A stretch of 64,000 nucleotides of DNA from Dendrolimus kikuchii (Eukaryota > Arthropoda > Insecta > Lepidoptera > Lasiocampidae): the NCBI GenBank assembly GCA_019925095.2, contig CM034414.1, forward strand, positions 5,810,001 through 5,874,000, in the 5' to 3' direction. Of this stretch, positions 45,023-53,349 are shown piece by piece. Position 1 is the first letter of the stretch. The number at the start of each line of letters is the position of its first letter. A program made the translations under genes and the position numbers. Under the pieces are notes generated by a model. It saw only the letters and a program-made list of their open reading frames with translations. It did no database searches and was not told the origin of the DNA.

Positions 45023-47776
45023 CTAGTCTATCCTGTGGGGTGAGCTATGTCTCCTAGCGTCCCTCGCGGGGACGTGGAGAGATCTTGATTGGCGGCGTCT
45101 GAGACGCCGCCGTCTGTGTCTGTCTGTCGGTGCCTGCCAGCCTACTGTTCTAACCGTGGGCGGACTGATCCGGGCCAGCCGTTTCGTAATAACGTCGACT
45201 CTGTCCGTCAGGACGTTACGCGGTCGTCGCACAAGAGCCTTTCGACGAGGCTTATAATCGGACGCGGACACGACGAGCGGATTTCGATGGTGCGGCGCGA
45301 GATCGAAATACTTACGCGAGGTCATGATCGGGAGGATGCATGTTTTATACAGAGTAAGCTTGTGTCTGAGGGACATTTTGCTTCGTTTGTCTATCATGGG
45401 TGCTAAACGACCCATCACAAATCGCGCTCTATTTCGGACTATAGTGATATGCTCGTTGAAGCGCAAGTTCCGATCTAGGGTGACACCAAGATATTTGGTG
45501 TACTTTGCCCAGGGGATTTGTTGGTCATAGAGCGAAATGGTTTTTAGGCGAAGGCTAGCGCGTTTGGGGGAGCGAAGCGTGCCCGGGGAAAAGAACATTG
45601 CTGCGCTTTTCTCCGGGTTTACCTCTATCCTCCATTTGCGAAACCATTCGCCTAGTTCTGTGACAGCTGTCTGCAGCCGGATGCAAGCCATTTGTCGGTT
45701 TTGATCTGATGTATAGAGTGCGGTGTCATCCGCAAAGAGGGCCAACTCCACATCTGGAGTTTTTGGGATGTCGCTGGTGTACAGCGTGAAGAGTAGTGGC
45801 GACAGGGCCGAGCCCTGTGGTACACCGGCTGTGAGTGGGTGAGGGGACGAGCGCGTTCCCTCCACTCGAAAACGGAAGCTACGACCTAGGAGGAAGTCTC
45901 GCAAGATGAGCACGAGTCTGTCTGGCATACCGAACTGGTACAGCTTGTAAATCAAGCCGTTGTGCCAGACCTTGTCGAAGGCTTTTGCTACGTCTAGAAA
46001 CAGTGCGGCTGTTCCTATAGGGCGGGGGCGATGGGCAAAGTGAGATAATATGTGCTCCGTGATGCGGTGCACCTGTTGGACGCATGAGTGTCTGGCACGG
46101 AAGCCAAATTGCTCATCGGGTATTAGATGTTTGCTGAAGGCAAAATCTCTAAGTCGAGAGAGGATGACCCTCTCGTAAAGCTTGCTGAGTGCGCTCAGTA
46201 GGCTGATTGGACGGTAGCTAGACGGTTTATTAGCCGGTTTTCCCGGCTTGTGAATACCGATGACATCTGCTTCCTTCCAGATCGCGGGAAAGGAGCAGTT
46301 TGTTATGGCGGCATTGAAGATGCTCACTAGAATTATAATTAGATGGGCGGGTAGGAGTTTTAAAACGCGATTGTTGATGCCATCGGTCCCTGGGGCCTTT
46401 CGCGGTTTGAGAGACTTGATCAGATCTTGCACTTCTTCGACCGTGACCGTGTCGAGTGTGGTTTCCGCTGGTAAGGAGGATCTACGTTCGACCTCGGAGT
46501 CTACCTCCGTCAGGTGTGACTGGTCGACGTTTTGCGTAGTGGGGGAGCATTGAAGCTCTAGACTCTGAGCAAGGCACTCGGCCTTCTCCTCGTCATCGAA
46601 CGCCTCGGTGTTGTCGGCTCTTTCTAGCGCGGGTATGACAGTAAGGGTGTCTGATTTGAGAGCTCTAGCCAGCTTCCAGTATGCCTGGTGAGTTGGCTCG
46701 ATATCCCTCAACGTTCTGTCCCAACGTTGTTCCCTGACTTCCCGGATACGTAGTTTGACCTCGCGCTCTAGTTCGCGGAGTCGGACTCTGTTATCCTCGG
46801 TGGGATATCTGTCGTGAGCTCTGGAGGCGGCTCTCTTTTCCCTCAGCAGTACCCTCACCTCGTCCGGCAGGCATAAGTGGCGGTCATCCTCCACTGGCAC
46901 CTGCCTGGACGAGTTCCGCACTGCGGATTGAAGGTGGCTGGTGAGGGCCTCGATTGCCGTCTCCGTGTCATGGCGGGACACGATGTGGTCCGGGATGCGG
47001 TCCAGGTCTTGTGAGCTGGTTGCCTTGAGGAGGGTCTCAAGTCTCAACCAATCCACAGAGGTCCTAGTTTCAGATGTCTGGTCTGTCTGTGGTCCTAATC
47101 TGAGGATAACCGGACGATGGTCCGAGTCGATATCGTCCATCGTTTCGATCGAATGGAACTGAAGGGTTACGCCCCTCAGTAATGCTAGGTCGAGAGTGTT
47201 TGGGGTCCCCCAGTCGCGGTTGGGGGGGTATCTTGTGGGGGTCATGGGAGTTAGTATATCAAACAAAAGATTGTCTGATATATTTATTAGGGCTCTGCCA
47301 TTGGGGTTAGTGGTATTGCAATTCCACTGCTCGTGTTTGCAATTCAGATCTCCGGCTATAATAACAGCCGGGCCTAAGTTGAATAGGGTTTCTAGGTCTT
47401 TCTTAATAAGGGTTTTTTGGCATGCGAGGTATGCTGAAACTATGACTAGAGGTTGGTGGCCAGTCATTGCTAGTCTGCAGGCGGATACCTCCATACCGTC
47501 TAGTGGGGGGGTGACTACAGGCATGCAGTGTAGGGATCTTCTGAAATAGATCAGGGTGCCGCCACCACGGCCTACCCTGTCATGTCTAGTGATCCGATAG
47601 TTAGAGATCTTTGGATCTCTATTACTCGGTTTCAGGAAGGTCTCCTGTACTAGTAGTATATCTACTTGATTGGTAACCAGGAAGTCATGGACCAAGTCGC
47701 GCTGGTTTCGAAGGCCATTGGCGTTATAAGTCGCCAGAGTCAATGAGCGTGGTTTATTTCTACCTACATGCGCCAT
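45023..47776 (-). CDS. Jockey ORF2 endonuclease-reverse transcriptase, internally deleted
   Basis: 917 open codons. The endonuclease covers residues 13-230 (TLATYNANGLRNQ, LLVQETFLKP, AGDLNCKHEQWNC near 142, SDHRPVILR). The RT covers about 440-760 (RKAPGTDGINNRVLK, SYRPISLLSALSKLYERVIL, FGFRARHSC, LFLDVAKAFDKVWH, GVPQGSALSPLLFTLYTSDI, LFADDTALYTS near 680). After ILPIMT at about residue 817 the text jumps to SRKYFDLAPHHRNPLV; in Jockey proteins these two stretches are normally separated by several tens of residues. The loss is in frame, so the ORF stays open while the protein is probably defective. The last about 40 residues are Arg-rich and may reflect a frame change. Confidence 0.85.
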   Translation of the reverse strand: MAHVGRNKPRSLTLATYNANGLRNQRDLVHDFLVTNQVDILLVQETFLKPSNRDPKISNYRITRHDRVGRGGGTLIYFRRSLHCMPVVTPPLDGMEVSACRLAMTGHQPLVIVSAYLACQKTLIKKDLETLFNLGPAVIIAGDLNCKHEQWNCNTTNPNGRALINISDNLLFDILTPMTPTRYPPNRDWGTPNTLDLALLRGVTLQFHSIETMDDIDSDHRPVILRLGPQTDQTSETRTSVDWLRLETLLKATSSQDLDRIPDHIVSRHDTETAIEALTSHLQSAVRNSSRQVPVEDDRHLCLPDEVRVLLREKRAASRAHDRYPTEDNRVRLRELEREVKLRIREVREQRWDRTLRDIEPTHQAYWKLARALKSDTLTVIPALERADNTEAFDDEEKAECLAQSLELQCSPTTQNVDQSHLTEVDSEVERRSSLPAETTLDTVTVEEVQDLIKSLKPRKAPGTDGINNRVLKLLPAHLIIILVSIFNAAITNCSFPAIWKEADVIGIHKPGKPANKPSSYRPISLLSALSKLYERVILSRLRDFAFSKHLIPDEQFGFRARHSCVQQVHRITEHILSHFAHRPRPIGTAALFLDVAKAFDKVWHNGLIYKLYQFGMPDRLVLILRDFLLGRSFRFRVEGTRSSPHPLTAGVPQGSALSPLLFTLYTSDIPKTPDVELALFADDTALYTSDQNRQMACIRLQTAVTELGEWFRKWRIEVNPEKSAAMFFSPGTLRSPKRASLRLKTISLYDQQIPWAKYTKYLGVTLDRNLRFNEHITIVRNRARFVMGRLAPMIDKRSKMSLRHKLTLYKTCILPIMTSRKYFDLAPHHRNPLVVSASDYKPRRKALVRRPRNVLTDRVDVITKRLARISPPTVRTVGWQAPTDRHRRRRLRRRQSRSLHVPARDARRHSSPHRID

Positions 47777-47813
47777 TTGTTACCGGTAACAATAATTTGA
47801 CTAGGTTGTTTAG

Positions 47814-49709
47814 TTACAACGATCTAAGTATTTGGAGGAGGTACGCGTGATCCATTTCGATCACGAGTTGATCCCGGAGGGAGGGTTGTGTTGACTCTGA
47901 AACTTGCCTCAGTTTCCGAGCCAAGAGTTGGACCTCTTGCAGGTCGAAGGGCAAGTTCTTGGCGAATTTAGTCGCCAAAGCTAAGTCCTCCGCTATAGAG
48001 TGGTGGGCCGATGGCCCTGAAGGTCCCTTAGAAATGGGGGCGAGGGCGGGGGCGGGGGTGGCCGAGGGTAGGCCGGCCATAACTGGGGCACGCGTCCTTA
48101 GCGGAGGGAACGCTTCCGTCGTGGGAAGACCCGTCCAGTGGTTTACCACTGGGGGGGGGGCCGCCACGAATGCGGGTTTGTTCGGCACTTTTCTAGTGCC
48201 TTTTTGGGCATTGCCCTTTCCGACCTTACGTTTGGGTCGGGGGGCGGCAGGGCAGCCTCTGTAGTTAGCGGGGTGACCCGCTTGGCCGCAGAGGATGCAG
48301 CTCGGTGGCTCCGGGGAGTCCCGGGTGCGAGTGCACTCCGAGGTCCCGTGGTCGCCCAGGCACTTGACGCACCTGGGACGGGATTGACAATGTAGGGCAG
48401 AGTGCCCATAAAGTTGGCAGCGATGACACTGCCGCAGTGTATGTTTTTCGTGTGGACGTTCCACACGAAGGCCAGAGAGGCCACAGACCTTCTCAAGATC
48501 GAAGATCTTTTTCCCCTCTGGGGAGAGGTCGAGGACAACCAATACTAGGTTTAGAGGGGACTTTGTGGCGTCGCCTCTGTGCATACGGTGCACTTCGTGC
48601 ACTGGTAGGGCTTGGGACTTAAGGTCCTCTAGAATATAGGAACTTTCAATTTCCTGAGGAAGTCCGCGGATTACAGCCCGAAGGCGTTTTTCTTCTGGCA
48701 GGGCGTAAGTGTAGTAACCGATTTTACGGTCACATAATAAAGTAGTTAGGGCGCGGTGGTCACTTGAAGACGTGACCATAACTTTGATGCCGTGTTGAGT
48801 ATCACGGGCTTCCTTTATGGAGATTGCCTTACCTGGCAGTTCTTTAGCGAGTTGAAGCCAATGGGCTTTCTCGCGGATGGTCAGGGGTGGCGGCGGGCGT
48901 TGTGAAGGTGGCCCAGGGCGGCTGGAAGGTGCCGCTGTCGGTGTTGTGCCCGCTGTTGGGGCGGGGTTGGGGGGGACCTCCCTCTGGGTCTTACGTTTTT
49001 TAGTACGATTAACGGTTATAAAACCGTCATCGTCTTCGCGGTCTAAGGGGATGTTCGCGGGAGGCGCGACATCCATAGGAGTAATTTCATCGGCCGGTGG
49101 AAGAGGGGCATCCCTGAGGTTTTGCGGACCTTCAGAGGATAAATCGATTTCTCGACGAGAATCGATTACGCGATGGATGGGCGAACGTGAACGCGATGTC
49201 GTCGAACTCGCAGAGCTCGAACGCGGTTTTGTCGATGCGGAACCGCGAGAAAACGAGGCGCGCGACTTTGGTGCCACACGATGGGCATCGTTGAGCGGGG
49301 GTGCGGGCGGCGGGCGCACTGGTAACGCAGCGGGTATGGATGCGGGGGGCGCGGGCGCTACGGCAGAGTGCAGGTGGACCGCGGTAAGCGCGGCGGCGGG
49401 GGTTGCGGGGCGTGCGCTAGTCGCGGCAGGTGCGATGGTCGCGGCAGATGCGGGTGCGGGGAGGGGGGCCTGCGCGGGGGCCCTTTGCACGTGTGACTCG
49501 CGGGACACAGGTTTCTCGGAATTAAGTTCCGAAATAACGGGCACCATTGATTGGGACTCCGGAGTCCTCAAAAATTGGTCGAGAGCTTGAGGGAATTGCT
49601 GTCGTAAAAACGACAGCAAACCCTCTAGCAACGATGGGGAGGGCTCCACGCCGTCCATTGTCCCTGAGGGGGACGAACGATTTGGTGGAAAAACCACCTG
49701 ATGACGCAC
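47814..49709 (-). CDS. Jockey ORF1 Gag-like zinc-knuckle protein
   Basis: 631 residues. The N-terminal about 300 are Ala/Pro/Ser/Arg-rich and probably disordered. A central domain (LTIREKAHWLQLAKELPGKA, YILEDLKSQALPVHEVHRM) matches the pre-knuckle fold of arthropod LINE Gag proteins. Three CCHC knuckles follow near residues 425-480: CHRCQLYGHSALHC, CVKCLGDHGTSEC and CILCGQAGHPANYRGC. It binds its own RNA in related elements. ORF2 begins 37 bases after its stop. The frame is undamaged. Confidence 0.85.
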   Translation of the reverse strand: MRHQVVFPPNRSSPSGTMDGVEPSPSLLEGLLSFLRQQFPQALDQFLRTPESQSMVPVISELNSEKPVSRESHVQRAPAQAPLPAPASAATIAPAATSARPATPAAALTAVHLHSAVAPAPPASIPAALPVRPPPAPPLNDAHRVAPKSRASFSRGSASTKPRSSSASSTTSRSRSPIHRVIDSRREIDLSSEGPQNLRDAPLPPADEITPMDVAPPANIPLDREDDDGFITVNRTKKRKTQREVPPNPAPTAGTTPTAAPSSRPGPPSQRPPPPLTIREKAHWLQLAKELPGKAISIKEARDTQHGIKVMVTSSSDHRALTTLLCDRKIGYYTYALPEEKRLRAVIRGLPQEIESSYILEDLKSQALPVHEVHRMHRGDATKSPLNLVLVVLDLSPEGKKIFDLEKVCGLSGLRVERPHEKHTLRQCHRCQLYGHSALHCQSRPRCVKCLGDHGTSECTRTRDSPEPPSCILCGQAGHPANYRGCPAAPRPKRKVGKGNAQKGTRKVPNKPAFVAAPPPVVNHWTGLPTTEAFPPLRTRAPVMAGLPSATPAPALAPISKGPSGPSAHHSIAEDLALATKFAKNLPFDLQEVQLLARKLRQVSESTQPSLRDQLVIEMDHAYLLQILRSL

Positions 49710-50215
49710 TTTTCACTGCACTGTCACAGAAAAAATACAGATCGACCGGGTGAACGAACGAACACAACGAACACGAATAACGGACTGCCGAGGCGGAACG
49801 GGAGACGTGCGCGCGCGACGAAGTAGGAAACCTATGGAAATGAAACGTCAATAAAAAATGCGTGCCACTGTGACGTCATCTGGCCACTAAACATGGCGGT
49901 TTTAGTGCTGCCCAGAAGATTTTAATGTTATTAGGTTTTATCGATAAACGTCCTTGGCTCATTTTATTTTCAATATTATTGAGTATTAATTATTTGTAGA
50001 ATTTATACTTTAATAGGAAGTAAGTATATTGTTATGTGCAAAGATACTTTGATTTAGATGTGTGAAATCTAAGACAAGTTCGTGTTTCAAATTTAACGAG
50101 TAAACGATATGACGATTTTTAAAAGTTGCTACACTGATTTGATAAAGTTGTCGTTTGACAACACAGTGACCACAAAACATAAACATATGGCGTAGTACAG
50201 TGCCATCTGCCCATC

Positions 50216-50326
50216 TCTAGCATGCTAAATTTTATCGTCGTTTCGTATGTTGCCGTCTCGCTTGCACTTGCGTATATGCCGGAAAGGGATGGAAGCTTTA
50301 TGTCGGCGATAAAACGTTAGCATGCT
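50216..50326. mobile_element. Short hairpin MITE
   Basis: TCTAGCATGCTAAATTTTAT on the left and GATAAAACGTTAGCATGCTA on the right form imperfect inverted ends around about 60 bp. No coding content. Confidence 0.55.
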
Positions 50327-50337
50327 AGCTAGCTATG

Positions 50338-50413
50338 CTGTTTTGGATATCAAAATAAGAGTACGTGTTTTTCCTATGAAAAACACGTACTCTTATTTTG
50401 ATATCCAAAACAG
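50338..50413. repeat. Perfect palindrome 1 (35-bp arms, 6-bp loop)
   Basis: Arm 50338-50372 (CTGTTTTGGATATCAAAATA...) is the exact complement of 50379-50413, with loop CCTATG. No mismatch. Confidence 0.95.
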
Positions 50414-50420
50414 ATTAATT

Positions 50421-50474
50421 AGATTGTAATAGAGAGGTAAGTAGTCTAAACTACTTACCTCTCTATTACAATCT
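50421..50474. repeat. Perfect palindrome 2 (24-bp arms, 6-bp loop)
   Basis: Arm AGATTGTAATAGAGAGGTAA plus GTAG (50421-50444) is the exact complement of 50451-50474, with loop TCTAAA. It starts 7 bases after palindrome 1. Confidence 0.95.
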
Positions 50475-50903
50475 ATTTTAATTGTGTTGCTGACTCTAAA
50501 GTCCGTAACACATTACCGCAACGCACCTCAAGATAGGTGCGCTGCACCATAAGTGAGAGTGATTCAAATTTTAAACTTATTAAGGGCCGCGTGATAAAAA
50601 AAAACAAAACTCCTACAGAACATTTATTTAATTACAAACGTCATTCCTTATGACTTCCGCTCTAAAATCACTTAATTATTAAAAATTTAACGAATTTACA
50701 ATAGTTTTTATTAAAGTAAAACTAATAAAGGCATAAGTTTATAATATGAGTTTTATTTGTACCTTAGATGTTTTACATGGAATACAAAATTCAAAGAAGT
50801 GACACCATCAGTTTTGGTTTATTCCTCTAAAGATGTCAAAGCATATTACTTTTATCTAAGTAGGTTCAATAGCTTCACTATAAAGAGTCTGTATATACAA
50901 AAT

Positions 50904-52116
50904 CTAACATCTCTTGAAGCTAAAGAACAGCAGAGTCCTTAAATGTGCAGCATATACCAAGGTAGAGGTGTCAGGACCGGCCAAAACAGGAATTGTTTCC
51001 AACTGGTTTTCTTTTAATATGCCAGTTTTATGTTGGCTGGCATGTCGCTGCAAAATATTGAAATATTAGTTTAGAATAATTGTGTCCACAGTATTTTTTT
51101 CATAAAATTTGCTTAAATTATGACATTATCATTCAAATTGGCCAAATACATTTCTTGGATGGAATCACAGCCACAAAACCCATAAGTTTTTCTAAAATAG
51201 TTATATAGAATGAGAATGACATAGACTACAACTAGTAACTAGCATATCAGTAATAAGGTAGCAGCAACAAGTATATCAAAGGCTAAAAGTGAAAGTACAA
51301 ATTTCAATTATACGAGCAGTCTCCATGAGGGTGAGAGGCACGAGAAGACATATTAAGGCCTTCGACTGCGAAGACGGAGCAGGAATTATATAATAAGCCG
51401 ACAGTCCAACGACTATCCTGCTGATCATCGTCCCACCATACAAAACTTGTATATTAATTTTGATCCTTTTATAGCACGTTTTGTTATAAAATAATATGTA
51501 TGTATTAAAATATGTATATAATTTAAAAAAAGTATATCAATACTAACTATAAAAGTATATACAGTATTAACTTACTCTTACAAATTTGAAGGGCACGGCA
51601 TCATCTCGTAGTCGAGTCACATCCAGAGTTTTGTTGAAACATTTATCATCAAAATGTAGCGAGCAAATATAAATATATTTTGCATTTGGCTTTATATTTT
51701 CCATTCCAATGGCTTCCAGCCACTTTTTCTTTATACGCTCATTTCTTGGGATCCTATAAAATATGTTTTAATTATTATTTTTGTATGTTTTAAGCGGGGT
51801 AGCATGATAAAATAAGAAATTTTATATAAGCAATCATATTATATCGATATCAAAGTCGATAAATAATGTACAACCCCAGCTAATAAATTAACATTATTTA
51901 AGCGTAAAAATATAGTTAAATAAGTTAAATCCATTCATGACCTATAACTGCACATAAGAACCTTGCTAATTATAATGAAAATCTTCCTTTATTTTCCCGG
52001 AAACATTAACAATAAGCAATATTTTTAAAGTTATTTACAGCGTACCTGTGTATGGTTAAAGATGACTGATTTGGTGTTTTTCTTATGCCGCACCCTATTA
52101 CACTGCACACGGACAT
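50904..52116 (-). CDS. THAP domain zinc-finger protein (three exons)
   Basis: Exon 1 52116-52046, exon 2 51753-51576 and exon 3 51047-50904 join in frame (71+178 nt, then phase 0) to give about 130 residues. Residues 1-80 form a THAP DNA-binding domain: MSVCSVIGCGIRKTPNQSS with the first two Cys, then PRNERIKKKWLEAIG with the invariant Trp, ICSLHF giving the CxxH pair, and DDAVPFKF matching the AVPTIF-type box. A short tail follows that resembles no known domain. An alternative donor 6 nt upstream in exon 2 keeps the frame. AATAAA on the minus strand lies near 50750. THAP proteins bind DNA; the domain is shared with P-element transposases. Whether this is a host gene or a domesticated or transposon-derived piece is open. 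Confidence 0.8.
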
Positions 52117-52434
52117 ATCTGCGACGTAATTATTTATATTTGGCTTCAATTATTTTAAATCACAAGCAAAATATTGAAAGATAATTAGTTATTTTGATTT
52201 ATACCACGACTTTTTGACAAGACAAGTACCGGGTGCACTGACTGATAATGACATTTGGTGCACTAAACATGGCGGATTTTCGGCCTCATTAGGTATTTAC
52301 GTATATTCATGTTCCACTTTATGTACGCACTGAAATACTGTTATATTGTTTTCCTGCGAGTTACAGTGCTGAGTAAGAACGAGATAGATATATGTTTATG
52401 TGTGTGCCTTCAAAATGGATGCTATTTGTATAAT

Positions 52435-53092
52435 AGAACTGAACCCTGTGGAACACCGCATACCATGGCTTGCCGATTCCAACCCTCATGGACGGGGTAG
52501 ATGACGGCTCTCTCATTCAAATATGGCCCAAATACTCGGTAGAGGTAGGTCGGTACCTCGAAATATCAAAGTGCCTCCATAATGCAAGCCCAGGCCAAGA
52601 AGTTGAACGCGTTGGTGATGTGTAAGGACAACGCCAACAGAACCTCGCCCTGGGAAACTGCGTCCAGACTTCTTAAGCGCATGATGGCTGGCCTATACCG
52701 TGGAGCGCTCTGTGCGGAAACCGAACTGGTTGCTCGCCAAATCAGACGGCCCGGTCGTCAATAAGTGCTGGACGAGGTGGTCGACGATGATTCGCTAAAA
52801 GAGCTTTCCAACCTCGTCCAGCAACACAATAGGCCGGTAAGTGGACGCTGAGTCTGCAGAGCGCCCCTCCTTTCGCAGCAAGACCAGCTTTCCTGTCTTC
52901 CACCGTTGTGAAATGCATGCGCTGAAAAGCCTCGTCAGTCGGGGTTATAAGGCGTCGTGTGACAGAACCCACGCACGTTCTGGTATGCCGTCAAGGCCGG
53001 GGGCGGCGTTCTTGGCCTTTAGCTGTAGCATAGCCACCCCTAGGTCTCTCTCTACCCGGTCCACGGTGCTCTGCCCCAACCAGTAGCAGAAG
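52435..53092 (-). pseudogene. R1-clade LINE reverse transcriptase, internal fragment
   Basis: Minus strand reads KAKNAAPGLDGIPERAWVLS, RWKTGKLVLLRKEGR, STYRPIVLLDEVGKLF, LASNQFGFRTERSTV and WNRQAMVCGVPQGS, the typical order of R1-type RT motifs. It stops just after the GVPQGS motif, lacks the catalytic Asp pair and has in-frame stops, so it is dead. Confidence 0.8.
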
Positions 53093-53349
53093 AGGACGAA
53101 CAAATAAAAAAACCCATAATTTGCTAGCCTTCCAGTTATTGCTCTATGTATAATAAAATATTATAACGGTGCAATTGCGATGTTACAATAATAGCAGTAC
53201 ACGTCTCGAATAAGAAAGATATTTTAAATCGAATAAATTCATAATCGATTACTTATACTTCAAACTACATAACTAAGTAATTCAGTGTTGGATTCGACCT
53301 GCAGCAGGACGATCGTTTTGTTGAAGACTTGTAATAGTGTCGAAAAGAA

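Larger units (their letters stand above)
44655..49850 (-). mobile_element. Jockey-clade LINE, near full length
   Basis: On the minus strand: a GC-rich 5' leader (about 49850-49710), ORF1 (49709-47814), ORF2 (47776-45023), a 3' UTR of about 360 bp and a poly-A tail (T-run at 44655). The ORF order, the zinc-knuckle ORF1 and the EN-RT ORF2 without RNase H are typical of Jockey. ORF2 carries an internal deletion. No convincing target duplication was found. Confidence 0.85.

Noticed and set aside
48877..49590. 237-codon plus-strand ORF
   Set aside because: It is the antisense of the Ala/Pro/Gly-rich N-terminus of Jockey ORF1; GC-rich composition keeps it open.
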